From the NCBI RefSeq assembly GCF_001274945.1, contig NZ_LILB01000001.1, positions 868,078 to 932,077 on the forward strand: a DNA stretch of 64,000 nucleotides, read 5' to 3'. Position numbers and translations under genes: made by a program. The stretch is from Viridibacillus arvi (GTDB lineage: Bacteria; Bacillota; Bacilli; Bacillales_A; Planococcaceae). This document shows, piece by piece, positions 44,536 to 53,533 of the stretch. Numbering within the stretch: position 1 is the first letter of the stretch; every line of letters starts with the position of its first letter. The notes under the pieces are model-generated. The model made no database searches, was not told where the DNA came from, and saw nothing but the letters and a program-made list of their open reading frames with translations.

Positions 44536-45216
44536 TTAAGCCGTTATAACGGCTTGTCCTACGTTTTCTACAAAGTGATTGCTTTCTTTTAACTCTTTGA
44601 CATAGCCATAAACAGGGTAATAGCGATCATAATCGATCAATTCTAGACCTGCTTTGTTATATACTTCATATTTACCATCAACGATTACATAATCATAGTT
44701 TGTTTTGTCTTCACCCACCCCTGTTACGGAAAGTAAGCCTTCACTAAAATCTGACTTTATAGGTTTTCTTAAACCTTTCTGAATACCAAATGCAACATAG
44801 TATTCACACTCTATTTCATATCCTTGTTTTTTATAAAACTTGTTTGCAGCTTCATCATTTCTTGTAAAAAGCTCAATAAATTGTGGTTTATATTTATGTA
44901 ATCTAGCTAGACCTTCATCATATAGCTTTTGGGCTATTCCTTTATTTTGGTGATCTGGATGAACTGCTATTAACTCTATGAAAGCACCTTTTTCTTTGCG
45001 CAAAAATGTAGCTTTATTTGATTCATCATCAATTAAAATATCTAGTATTCCTATTACCTCATCATCTTCAATAGCGATTAATTCAATAGCTGTTTGATTT
45101 TCAAATTGCGGTTTCTTAGTGACTACGTCTTCATACATAGCAGAATGTAAAAAAGAAAGGACTCTACATCTCAGCCAACTTTCTTCGTACTTTTCTAAAT
45201 ACGATATAATTTCCAT
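44536..45216 (-). CDS. GNAT acetyltransferase with C-terminal extension
   Basis: The 226-residue protein has the acetyl-CoA motif FIELIAVHPDHQNKGIAQKLYDE and RNDEAANKFYKKQGYEIECEYYV in its first 145 residues. A C-terminal extension of about 70 residues (KTNYDYVIVDGKYEVYNKAGL ... HFVENVGQAVITA) is beyond a simple GNAT and may shape the substrate site. AGAGGT lies eleven bases before the ATG. Confidence 0.86.
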   Translation of the reverse strand: MEIISYLEKYEESWLRCRVLSFLHSAMYEDVVTKKPQFENQTAIELIAIEDDEVIGILDILIDDESNKATFLRKEKGAFIELIAVHPDHQNKGIAQKLYDEGLARLHKYKPQFIELFTRNDEAANKFYKKQGYEIECEYYVAFGIQKGLRKPIKSDFSEGLLSVTGVGEDKTNYDYVIVDGKYEVYNKAGLELIDYDRYYPVYGYVKELKESNHFVENVGQAVITA

Positions 45217-45335
45217 ATTTTATATTACCTCTCATTTATTGTAACATTGATAGGGGGGATTTTTCTATAATGGTTTGGAGTATTCACTTAGCCATTAATT
45301 ACTTATTATTCCTTCAATTTCATACAAAAGCTAAT

Positions 45336-45938
45336 TTATTTAGTCTTATGTCCCTCAACACAAAGCCATTTAGCATTATTTTGCTCATAAAATCTTATTG
45401 AATTGAACCCCGTTTTAATGAACAATTGCTCCAATTCTTCTTTCGTTTTAAAAGTTTTCATATGATAATTTATTTTGTATTGTTCTGCAATAATTAGGAA
45501 GTGCCCATCTTTATTTAAAACTCTAAATGCCTCTTTAACTCCATTTTCTAAATCTGGCCAGAAGTAATGTGTTTGAAAAGCCGTTATAATATCAAATGTA
45601 TTATTTTGAAATGGCATGTCAGTAACACTTGCTTGTAGGATATTTACTTTACCCTTTTCCACATCTTGTTTATTTGCTCTAATTGAATCATTTACTGCTT
45701 GTTCAGAATAATCTATACCAACTATTTTTCCGGATGTATTTAGCTTAGACAATAATTGTATTGTTTTACCCCCTCCACATCCTATGTCCAATATTACTGC
45801 TGATTCTTTTACTTTTATCTTTTCTAACGCCCATCGGTTCATGCTAGTGTGTGCAGAATTCATAATTCTCAACATTATTGAGCCTATAATTCCTTTTGGA
45901 TTTTTAGCTTGTTCTATCAATTGATTTAGTAAGTTCAT
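45336..45938 (-). CDS. Class I SAM-dependent methyltransferase
   Basis: ATG 45938 (MNLLNQLIEQAKNPKG) follows a G-rich site; the frame upstream to 46013 is not conserved-looking. In 200 residues it has motif I VILDIGCGGGKTIQLL, motif II IVGIDYSEQAV, then FDIITAFQTHYFWPD and a post-motif FRVLNKDGHFLI. Residues before motif I (MNSAHTSMNRWALEKI) resemble the UbiE/Coq5-like small-molecule methyltransferases. Substrate unknown. Confidence 0.88.
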   Translation of the reverse strand: MNLLNQLIEQAKNPKGIIGSIMLRIMNSAHTSMNRWALEKIKVKESAVILDIGCGGGKTIQLLSKLNTSGKIVGIDYSEQAVNDSIRANKQDVEKGKVNILQASVTDMPFQNNTFDIITAFQTHYFWPDLENGVKEAFRVLNKDGHFLIIAEQYKINYHMKTFKTKEELEQLFIKTGFNSIRFYEQNNAKWLCVEGHKTK

Positions 45939-46033
45939 TTCCAGCCCCCACATTATCTCTTCATTTAAAAATTTTCGGTTCCCGATTTTTAACACATATA
46001 AATATTTTAACATTTTTTACCTTATAATAAATA

Positions 46034-46071
46034 AAAAGCAGTGAGATTCCTATTAGAATCCCACTGCTTTT
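46034..46071. terminator. Terminator of the Tet(M)-like gene
   Basis: A perfect but for one A-C mismatch 16-bp stem, AAAAGCAGTGAGATTC with GAATCCCACTGCTTTT, 47 bp past the stop, A/T tracts on both sides. Confidence 0.85.
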
Positions 46072-46117
46072 ATATTTCTTCATATATCGAAATCCAAAAA
46101 GAATACAACTTAATACT

Positions 46118-48058
46118 CTACAAACAATGCATCGCAGCCTTCGCTTCTTCCCAAGGGACAGAATAGCCCTTCCCTTTGGCACAGAAAATTGAAGTAGATG
46201 TATACTCTGGATCTGCATTCTTATCATAACCAATTTCTTCAATCACTTGTTCAGTATTATGACATTGATCATAGCCTGCAAAGTTAAGTGTAAGTGCACC
46301 TTTACCGTTTGTGAAAGCAGCAAAGCTTGTGCTGTAGTTCATAAAAGTGGCAACCGGAACGCGTCCTTTTATGACAACCTTGTCCCCTATGTTTTCAGGT
46401 GGATTAAAACGTCCGTGAGCTTGTTGAACATCAGACATTACACGTCCTATATGATCCATATCTACTTTAATCTTAAAATCATAATACGGTTCAAGTAGAA
46501 TATTCTCAGCTTGTTCCAGACCTTGTCGTAATGCCCTATGCGTGGCTTCTCTGAAATCACCACCAGATGTATGCTCGTTACTTCCACGCCCTGTTAGTAG
46601 GGTTATTAACACGTCTGTAACTGCAGAACCTGTTAGTAAGCCGTGATGGTTTCGTTCAAGTACATGTTGATGGATTAAATTTTGATTGCCTACTGATAAA
46701 TGATCTGCATGACATTTATTCACGAATGTAACACCTGAACCTCTTTCAGCTGGTTCAATTTGAAGATGCACCTCTGCATAATGTCGCAGTGGCTCGAAAT
46801 GTCCGTACCCGGTAACTGTTGCCTTAATCGTTTCTTTATACAAAATCTTCGGTTCACCAAATGAAACTTTATATGAAAAACGCTCTCTTACAATCTGTTC
46901 TAGCACTTCAAGCTGAATAACGCCCATTACATGAACATGAATTTCTTGAAAATGCTCGTCCCAAAAGACATGGAGAGATGGATCTTCTGCATCCAAAATC
47001 TTAAAGCACCGAAACATTTCCTTTACATGAATATTTGAGTCAAAAATGACTTTCGATTTTAATGTAGGAATGAGTTCAAAAACTGCTTTTTCTCTTAGAA
47101 CGCCAAGACCTTCTCCTATTTCTAGACCACTTAAGCCTGTGACCGCGAAAAGTTCACCAGCTTGAACTTCATTGACTGTTGTGAATTTATTGCCATTGTA
47201 CAAACGGATTTGAGTGATCTTTTCTGAGGCTTCTCCGTATTTCACTTCATCCCTTACTTGCATAGAACCACTTATGCATTTCATAAACGTCACTCGTTGA
47301 TCATTATCATCATGACGTATTTTATAAACCCGAGCAGCAAAAGCACTGTCTTTACTATAAGAAGTCACAGTTAATTGATCTAATTTTAAAAAGAATTCCA
47401 ATACACCGATATCCTTTAATGCAGAACCACTTGCTGAAGGGAAGATTTCTCCAGATGCAATCAGTTTTTTGTATGCTTCAAGCCATTTCACTTTGTCATA
47501 ACCTGACTCCATATATTGTTCCAGAAGCTCTTCATCCCGCTCTGCTATAAATTCAATAAGCTCCTCTTGCATTTGTCCATCTTGGAAAGTAGTTGTTATA
47601 TCACAAACATTTTCTGTTAGATTCGATCGGATTTCATTCAATACTGCTTCCGTATTGACACCTTCTCTATCTATTTTATTTAAAAAGAAAAAAGTAGGGA
47701 TATTGTGTTTACGTAATAATTGCCACACCGTTTCTGTATGGCCTTCTACACCATCAATTGCACTGATAATCACAATGGCATAATCCATCACTTGAATAGC
47801 GCGCTCCATTTCAGGTGAAAAATCGATATGCCCAGGTGTATCAATAATTGTATAAGTATGATCGTTGTATGTAATAATGCCTTGCTCAGCAAAAACAGTT
47901 ATACCCCGCTCTCGCTCGATAGCATGATTGTCTAAAAAGGCATCCTTGTGATCTACCCGCCCCCTCTGGCGGATACTATTTGTATGAAAAAGTAGCTGCT
48001 CGGAAAATGTCGTTTTGCCAGCATCAACATGGGCAAGTATCCCAATTGTTTTATACAT
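46118..48058 (-). CDS. Ribosomal protection (Tet(M)/Tet(P)-like) translational GTPase
   Basis: The 646-residue protein is an EF-G-like GTPase: G1 AHVDAGKT (residues 9-16), G2 RGIT, G3 DTPGH (73-77), G4 NKID (127-130), then domains II-V. Its length matches Tet(M)-type proteins, which remove tetracycline from the ribosome. The C-terminal part ENILLEPYYDFKIKVDMDHIG matches domain V, but the stretch preceding it differs from Tet(M). It is probably a divergent chromosomal branch; resistance to tetracycline or another ribosome-targeting compound is plausible but unproven. GAGGAA precedes the start. Confidence 0.85.
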   Translation of the reverse strand: MYKTIGILAHVDAGKTTFSEQLLFHTNSIRQRGRVDHKDAFLDNHAIERERGITVFAEQGIITYNDHTYTIIDTPGHIDFSPEMERAIQVMDYAIVIISAIDGVEGHTETVWQLLRKHNIPTFFFLNKIDREGVNTEAVLNEIRSNLTENVCDITTTFQDGQMQEELIEFIAERDEELLEQYMESGYDKVKWLEAYKKLIASGEIFPSASGSALKDIGVLEFFLKLDQLTVTSYSKDSAFAARVYKIRHDDNDQRVTFMKCISGSMQVRDEVKYGEASEKITQIRLYNGNKFTTVNEVQAGELFAVTGLSGLEIGEGLGVLREKAVFELIPTLKSKVIFDSNIHVKEMFRCFKILDAEDPSLHVFWDEHFQEIHVHVMGVIQLEVLEQIVRERFSYKVSFGEPKILYKETIKATVTGYGHFEPLRHYAEVHLQIEPAERGSGVTFVNKCHADHLSVGNQNLIHQHVLERNHHGLLTGSAVTDVLITLLTGRGSNEHTSGGDFREATHRALRQGLEQAENILLEPYYDFKIKVDMDHIGRVMSDVQQAHGRFNPPENIGDKVVIKGRVPVATFMNYSTSFAAFTNGKGALTLNFAGYDQCHNTEQVIEEIGYDKNADPEYTSTSIFCAKGKGYSVPWEEAKAAMHCL

Positions 48059-48286
48059 ATATGTTCCTCATTTCGTGTAATACAGTTGACTATATTATAG
48101 CATCGAATGGGGTAACTTGAACCAGATAAGATGAGCAAATATGTCGTTGCTTATGCAGTCGGAACTCTGCTTGAAGAACATGACAAGACATGTCTCATTT
48201 TTATTTTGGCTATGTTAATATTTCAATATTGATTAATTTGAACAACAAAAAGTACTAGAATTTTTATGTACCCTTCACATTGCATG

Positions 48287-48805
48287 CTATTGAACATTTA
48301 ATGCAACTACATACGAAACTCTGCCTGCTTTCCAAGTTGCCAAGATTTCATATATCATTTTCCCTTTTTCTTTTACATCGTCAAAATCTTTATAAGTGGC
48401 AATCACGTTATTTTCGTTGTCCCAAACTCGTATTTGGTACTCAATTGGTTCTTTTTCAAAATTTAATTTTATAGGCTTATTTAGATCTACATCGATAGCA
48501 TTTTCAACATTAAGTATTTCTGATGGTGGCCAAGAGTCTGCTTCTATACCCATTGGTTGTCCTGTTTTAGGGTCTAAATAACTCCAACTATAACCCCCTC
48601 GGTATGTAATAATACTTTCTTCACCTACTGAAATTGTTAAATCAGGTGGTTTCTCTTCTTCAGAAGTTACTAAATTATCTCCTTGCAATTTTTCATCACT
48701 ATTTGAAATCTCATTTTGTTCGTTATTACTTACTTTTGAATTACTACATGCTACTAACGCACTCAGTAGAAATAATGTTATACCTATCAGTGAAATTTTT
48801 TTCAA
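48287..48805 (-). CDS. Putative lipoprotein, about 172 aa
   Basis: TTG 48805 (MKKISLIGITLFLLSALVACSN) is favoured because AAGGGGGTG is correctly spaced. The signal ends with the lipobox LVAC. An acidic, Ser/Asn/Glu-rich linker is followed by a beta domain (TISVGEESIITYRGGYSWSY, IEYQIRVWDNENNVIATYKD, RVSYVVALNVQ). Such domains recall lipoproteins of unknown role in Bacillus. Extracellular, membrane-anchored. Confidence 0.75.
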   Translation of the reverse strand: MKKISLIGITLFLLSALVACSNSKVSNNEQNEISNSDEKLQGDNLVTSEEEKPPDLTISVGEESIITYRGGYSWSYLDPKTGQPMGIEADSWPPSEILNVENAIDVDLNKPIKLNFEKEPIEYQIRVWDNENNVIATYKDFDDVKEKGKMIYEILATWKAGRVSYVVALNVQ

Positions 48806-49049
48806 AATCACACCCCCTTAAATAAACAAACGATTTTATCGTACATTGGTTTCTGATTTAATCCCCCCATAAGAACCCATTTAAATATTTCGTCCACTAT
48901 TTCTAAACATTATATGTATCCCCTAATTCATATTACAATATTTACCTTTAAAACGGTTTTTCTTAGATATTCAATTGATGCTGGTGTATGATATATACGG
49001 AAATAGATTGAATCATTTATATTAAATTCTGAAAGGTGTAGATTTTTCA

Positions 49050-49790
49050 ATGACATATTTAATAGAACAACAAAACATGAAAGAACTTCGAGTAGAGTTA
49101 ACTCGTTTTATGCTTGCCTATAAATTTGCATTAGATGAAATCGGGACTAAGGTTCGTATTTTAAGAGAAGAATTCAGGTTAATACATGAATATAATCCAA
49201 TTGAACATGTCAATACACGTATAAAAACACCAGAAAGTATTATGAAAAAGATGCATAAAAAGAATATCCCTGCAACATTGGATGATATCCGTGAAAACAT
49301 GAGGGATATTGCGGGTATTCGAATAACATGCTCTTTTGTTTCTGATATTTACATCATTAATGAAATGATTCAGGCTCAATCTGACGTCGAAGTCATCGAA
49401 GTAAAGGATTATATTAAACACCCAAAGCCAAACGGGTATCAAAGTCTTCATGTTATTTTGAAAATCCCTGTCTTTATGTCAGATCGTGAAGAGCATGTGT
49501 ACGTAGAAATGCAAATCCGTACGATCGCAATGGATTTCTGGGCAAGTTTAGAACACAAAATCTATTATAAATACAATAAACAAGTTCCAGAACGACTAAC
49601 AAATGAGTTAAGAGAAGCCGCTTTTACTGCAGCTGAACTAGACCATAAAATGGAACGACTAAACAAAGAGATCAACATCTTAAAAGAAATCGAGCATGAT
49701 GATCAAGATAATCTATCATTAGAGGATACAGGATCAACGAAAACGATGATTCAGATGATGAAAAAGATTGCTATGGATAAGCTGAAATAA
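49050..49790 (+). CDS. Small alarmone synthetase (RelP/RelQ-type GTP pyrophosphokinase)
   Basis: The 246-residue protein contains only the RelA/SpoT synthetase domain: EHVNTRIKTPESIMKKMHKK, DIAGIRITCSFVSDIYII, HPKPNGYQSLHVIL and EMQIRTIAMDFWASLEHKIYYKY. It has no HD hydrolase or TGS domain. It transfers pyrophosphate from ATP to GDP, GTP or GMP to make (p)ppGpp or pGpp, giving a stress-induced alarmone burst. The 30-residue C-terminal tail past the coiled coil is somewhat longer than in B. subtilis YwaC and YjbM; closer to YwaC by overall feel. AAAGGTG precedes ATG 49050. Confidence 0.92.
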   Translation: MTYLIEQQNMKELRVELTRFMLAYKFALDEIGTKVRILREEFRLIHEYNPIEHVNTRIKTPESIMKKMHKKNIPATLDDIRENMRDIAGIRITCSFVSDIYIINEMIQAQSDVEVIEVKDYIKHPKPNGYQSLHVILKIPVFMSDREEHVYVEMQIRTIAMDFWASLEHKIYYKYNKQVPERLTNELREAAFTAAELDHKMERLNKEINILKEIEHDDQDNLSLEDTGSTKTMIQMMKKIAMDKLK

Positions 49791-49806
49791 TAAATTAAAC
49801 AAAAAA

Positions 49807-49851
49807 GGTGCTGTCCCCAAAAGTCAGTTTTCGCAAACTTTGGGACAGCAC
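49807..49851. terminator. Terminator of the alarmone synthetase gene
   Basis: A long stem GTGCTGTCCC(C)AAAAG with CTTTGGGACAGCAC, just past the stop codon, preceded by an A-run. It can serve the convergent YesK-like gene. Confidence 0.8.
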
Positions 49852-49868
49852 TAAAATATAAATCATAA

Positions 49869-50147
49869 TTAAACTACTTGATGTTTTTTTGTATTACAGA
49901 GAAAGGTCATGCAAATAGTAATAATAGAAATTAGAACAATTGGAATTCCTAACAATAAATAAGCGAAACCTTCAAATCCTCTTACTACTGTAAATCCATA
50001 TGCAATAATTACTACTCCTAAAGCTAATGATGCCAACGTGTAAATATTAATTGTTGTTTTAGAGTACCCTTTTTTCTTCAACAACAATGCTATAATCGTC
50101 AGAACTACACCAGCAATAATGCCAAATAATAAAGGTAAAAACATCAT
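49869..50147 (-). CDS. YesK-like small membrane protein
   Basis: The ATG at 50147 is about eight bases after a GGGGG site; ATG 50153 is too close. The 92 residues form three membrane segments (MMFLPLLFGIIAGVVLTIIALLL, IYTLASLALGVVIIAYGF, FAYLLLGIPIVLISIITICM) with a short basic tail. The pattern resembles YesK-family proteins of Bacillus, whose function is unknown. Confidence 0.6.
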   Translation of the reverse strand: MMFLPLLFGIIAGVVLTIIALLLKKKGYSKTTINIYTLASLALGVVIIAYGFTVVRGFEGFAYLLLGIPIVLISIITICMTFLCNTKKHQVV

Positions 50148-50635
50148 ATACATTTCCCCCTTATAGTTTTAAAAATACCATTAATCGGAATACGTTTCAA
50201 CATTTACATTTTATCTCTTATTTAGGAACAGAGGGGTTTTGATGTTCACGCTAGGAATTTGAATAAAGATTGATTAATACTAACCAACAAGCCATTATTT
50301 TACGATAAATAAAAAGAATCCATTTTGAAATAAAAGATTTATCAAAATGGATTCTTATATTGTAGTATTAAGATTGATATTTATAAAATAAATAATCATT
50401 TTCTGCCTTTGTTGTTAAACAATTATTAACCAAATTTTTAATATACGGTGTAATATAACTCTTTAGTTAAACCTTCAGGTAATCTCCATCCAGGAGCCAA
50501 CTTTTTTACAAGAAAATTGTCAAAATAAGAAGCCATTAATAAGGGGCTTCCTCTTCTCAGATTGGTAATTCAAACAAGTAGCTATCTATCTAATACCAAC
50601 TCTACAGATTATAACTCTTTTATAAAAACTTCTTA
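50148..50635. other. Intergenic, 488 bp
   Basis: Contains the family C hairpin at 50314-50356 (stem AAGAATCCATTTTGA), which lies 280 bp past the YitT stop on the minus strand, and no recognisable gene. Confidence 0.55.
50314..50356 (-). terminator. Hairpin of repeat family C
   Basis: A 15-bp stem AAGAATCCATTTTGA with TCAAAATGGATTCTT; fourth copy of the element. Confidence 0.7.
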
Positions 50636-51475
50636 CTAAGCTTTAGAAATATCAATAAATCCTTCTCCGAACACATCACGAACATCGTGTATAGCGATGA
50701 AAGCACTCGGATCAGTAGATTGAACAATCCGTTTCAACTTTACTACTTCTTGCTTACTAATAACAATATAAAGAATTTCCTTTGGGGTTTTTGTGTAATA
50801 ACCATGACCTGAGTATACGGTTACCCCTCTGTCCATTGATGTAGTCACCTGTTTGGCAATTTCATTCGGTTTATCAGAAATAATCGTAATGGCCTTCTTC
50901 GAATTCAAGCCTTCGATTACAAATTCCATTACTTTCGTTCCTACATAAAGCATAATAATGGTCAACATCAGCTTTTCCGCACCAATGATAAAATAAGATG
51001 AAAAAGCAACTATTAAATCAAAAAACAATAGACCATAGCTAATGCTCCATCCTAAATACTTTTGTGTTATCCTTGCTAAGATGGTAGTACCTGCTGTTGT
51101 TCCGCCAACCCGAATGATTAGGCCAATCCCGCACCCTACAAATATTCCTCCAAAAATGGCATTTACCATCAATTCATCAGAAGCAATATTCCAGCTTTCT
51201 GTCAGATGAAGAAAAAGCGAGTTAGAAACTACAGCAATAATCGTATAAATCGTTGTTATTTTATTCAAAAATTTATAACCGATTATTAACAAAAATGCAT
51301 TCAGTATTAAATTGACTAAACCTGGTGACCACTCAAATAAATAATAGGTAATAATCGTGATACCAGTTACTCCTCCTTCACCAAGCTCGTTCGGAATAAC
51401 AAATAAATTAACACCTAACGCAAAAATAAATGCACCAATAATGATAAAAATAATGTCTGTGGTTCTTTTTTTCAT
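50636..51475 (-). CDS. YitT family membrane protein, second copy
   Basis: The 279-residue protein has the same layout as the copy at 22948: LGEGGVTGITIITYYLF, then NAFLLIIGYKFL, IIRVGGTTAGTTILARIT, and a C-terminal DUF2179 domain (KAITIISDKPNEIAKQVT, GVTVYSGHGYYTKTPKEIL). The two paralogues are clearly diverged. GAGGT precedes the ATG. Function unsettled. Confidence 0.9.
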   Translation of the reverse strand: MKKRTTDIIFIIIGAFIFALGVNLFVIPNELGEGGVTGITIITYYLFEWSPGLVNLILNAFLLIIGYKFLNKITTIYTIIAVVSNSLFLHLTESWNIASDELMVNAIFGGIFVGCGIGLIIRVGGTTAGTTILARITQKYLGWSISYGLLFFDLIVAFSSYFIIGAEKLMLTIIMLYVGTKVMEFVIEGLNSKKAITIISDKPNEIAKQVTTSMDRGVTVYSGHGYYTKTPKEILYIVISKQEVVKLKRIVQSTDPSAFIAIHDVRDVFGEGFIDISKA

Positions 51476-52142
51476 ATACTACCTCACTGCTTATAAAATA
51501 TTTACTAGAAACAAACTCTCACCATTATATCGTGGAACATATAAATCGAACAGTAGTCTTTTATATATTTTAATATAGGATTTACTTTAATCTAAATCTA
51601 CACAATAGAAGACGGAGTATCTTTTATATGCAAATCAGCACCTCCATTACTGAAGTCATGATGCCTACAATACAACTTTTTAATGTTGCGTGGAGCTTCT
51701 TTGTATCGGAAGCGGTATTGTCAGCAACTATGTAAGGTTTAATACCTTCCCTGCCAATTCCCCATCGACTATACCTCTGTTTTTAATTTAGTATGCCCAA
51801 TTATGAAAGTTTTAATAGTTTCATCATACTCCTTCCCTACTGGTTTTCATACCCTTTTATATCCAGAACAAAATGAATGTGTCACAGAGTAAAGTTAGGA
51901 AAAATAGAGAGTGAAGCTGAGCGAGTGATAAAAGAGCAAGGCTTGGAAGAATATATATCCGTAACTCCACTTTTAGTTGTTGAATTGAACAGATGGATGT
52001 ATTTTTTATTCATTTTAAAACCCTTCCTGCTTAATAACAGGAAGGGCTTACTCTTTAACATCACTAATATTGAGATCTTTCTAATCAACCCCCTGTTAGC
52101 TTAACAAGGTATGATTAAAATTTTTTCATCTTTAACATATAT
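51476..52142. other. Intergenic, 667 bp, possible gene debris
   Basis: Short interrupted frames occur on both strands. A hairpin CCCTTCCTG / CAGGAAGGG (52021-52029 with 52038-52046) resembles a terminator with a weak T-run. On the minus strand around 51640-51780 a piece YIVADNTASDTKKLHATLKS reads like coding sequence but is bounded by stops. Nothing can be named. Confidence 0.4.
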
Positions 52143-52448
52143 TCACTTAAATATAGGACGCATAAAACTTCTTTCATAACTTAAAATACATTTATTGTCT
52201 TCTGCAAATTTAATTGCTGCTTGACATTCTTCATCCAATGCCATTTTCATTCGGTATTCTTCATATTCTGTTAAACTCGGGAAAGTGAATAAGGCATAAG
52301 CAATATTATTAGCACCCTCATGTGGAAGAAAATAGCCATGATGTGTACCACCTAATTTATTTACAAGTGGAATCCACATCTTACCGTATTCTTCAAATTC
52401 ATTTACTTTATAAGGGTCAATAACGTACTTCAAATAGCATGTTACCAT
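52143..52448 (-). CDS. NIPSNAP family protein
   Basis: The 101-residue protein starts MVTCYLKYVIDPYKVNEFEEYGKMWIPLV and continues GGTHHGYFLPHEGANN, YALFTFPSLTEYEEYR, standard for single-domain NIPSNAP (dimeric alpha/beta-barrel) proteins. AGGAGG is well placed. Function is not defined for bacterial members. Confidence 0.88.
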   Translation of the reverse strand: MVTCYLKYVIDPYKVNEFEEYGKMWIPLVNKLGGTHHGYFLPHEGANNIAYALFTFPSLTEYEEYRMKMALDEECQAAIKFAEDNKCILSYERSFMRPIFK

Positions 52449-52488
52449 TTTATTCCTCCTAAAATCTTTTTCTTATCATAACATATAC

Positions 52489-52573
52489 TTCAACTAATCT
52501 GCCCCGTTAGTTGAATAAAAAAATGAGCCGTCTAAACAGCTCAAATATTCTTCTACTGAAGCACCCTATTCAA
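52489..52573 (-). repeat. Element A copy 1
   Basis: Starts TTCAACTAATCTGCCCCG; contains the GAGC(C/T)G / CAGCTC hairpin with T-run on the minus strand; last block GCACCCTATTCAA is diverged. Lies past the CPBP gene stop. Confidence 0.85.
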
Positions 52574-52739
52574 GTATTTTCCTTCACAAACTTTGTTGAT
52601 TTTACTTAATTAATCTTATTCATTACAGGAATGCTCCCCCGACAGCTGCATAATAAAAAAGACTACTTATTAACAGTCCTCTTCAGGTCTTGTATCTGGT
52701 AGGTTGCATTGTATGTTTCGGCTACTCATAACATTATCT

Positions 52740-53444
52740 TTATCCCAAACTTGTCAGCAACACCATAATTCCATTAGTTAAACCGTGAATAATCACTGAT
52801 GGCCAGATCGAATTTGTTCGTTCATATGCTAAAGCAAAAATGATACCACTAAAAAAATTTACTGGCATTACATTATAAGTTGGAATATGAACAATTGTAA
52901 ATATTATCGAGCTAAGTAAAATAGCTCCAACAAAACCTATGCGTGTACGTAACCAGCGATATAAAAAACCGCGGTAAAAAATTTCTTCGTATATTGGTGA
53001 GATAACTGCCGCAGAGATAAAGGCAATTAGAACCGTAATGAAAGTTACGTTTTGCTGTATTGCCTCGGTTTTGCTGTTCTCCCACGAATTCCCTATAAGA
53101 CTAGTAAGCACTACAATTATCAGGGCACCAACCATTAAGATAACAGAAAATATAATGATTATTTTCCAATCCTTCACAGCGAATGATTTTATCCCTAGTT
53201 CACTCCAGGAAAGTTTTTTGGGATGAAGAGCAATAAAATAGATACCTAAAATTAGAATAATCGCTATTGTTAACCCCATTAATGTTCCAGAATATAGATC
53301 ATTATCAAACCAGTGAGAATAAATTGGTTTAACAACGAATTTAATACATCCTATTACAAACACAAATTCAAGTAACATTAATAATATGAATTCTTTCAAA
53401 CTCCAACAGTCTTGTTCTTTCCAGTTCATTTGATTTATTTTCAT
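52740..53444 (-). CDS. CPBP (Abi) family intramembrane glutamic protease
   Basis: The 234-residue protein has about seven membrane segments. The catalytic motifs are intact: PIYEEIFYRGFLYRWLR (Glu153, Glu154, Arg158), FTIVHIP (His186) and IIHGLTNGI (His220, Asn224). Bacterial members process prenyl-like or bacteriocin-type substrates or degrade membrane anti-sigma factors; the one here is unassigned. GAGGGG precedes the ATG. A MerR regulator is divergent, 90 bp away. Confidence 0.9.
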   Translation of the reverse strand: MKINQMNWKEQDCWSLKEFILLMLLEFVFVIGCIKFVVKPIYSHWFDNDLYSGTLMGLTIAIILILGIYFIALHPKKLSWSELGIKSFAVKDWKIIIIFSVILMVGALIIVVLTSLIGNSWENSKTEAIQQNVTFITVLIAFISAAVISPIYEEIFYRGFLYRWLRTRIGFVGAILLSSIIFTIVHIPTYNVMPVNFFSGIIFALAYERTNSIWPSVIIHGLTNGIMVLLTSLG

Positions 53445-53469
53445 CCATTACCCCTCTTCCTATATATGG

Positions 53470-53502
53470 TATAATCCAAGTGTATTAGATGACGTTACGT
53501 CA
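53470..53502 (+). promoter_or_regulatory. Promoter and palindrome ahead of MerR gene
   Basis: A TATAAT -10 at 53470-53475. A 13-bp perfect palindrome TGACGT-T-ACGTCA at 53490-53502 lies between the start site and ribosome binding site; it could be an operator for this or the CPBP gene. Confidence 0.5.
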
Positions 53503-53533
53503 CCTGCAATCTTTTTTTTCAGGAGGGAATAAT

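Noticed and set aside
46118..48058. Recently acquired tetracycline-resistance transposon
   Set aside because: No integrase, excisionase or insertion sequence is next to the gene and composition is ordinary; the gene appears resident.
51877..52104. Small genes on either strand
   Set aside because: Two overlapping frames on opposite strands are equally open; neither has a start signal or recognisable product.
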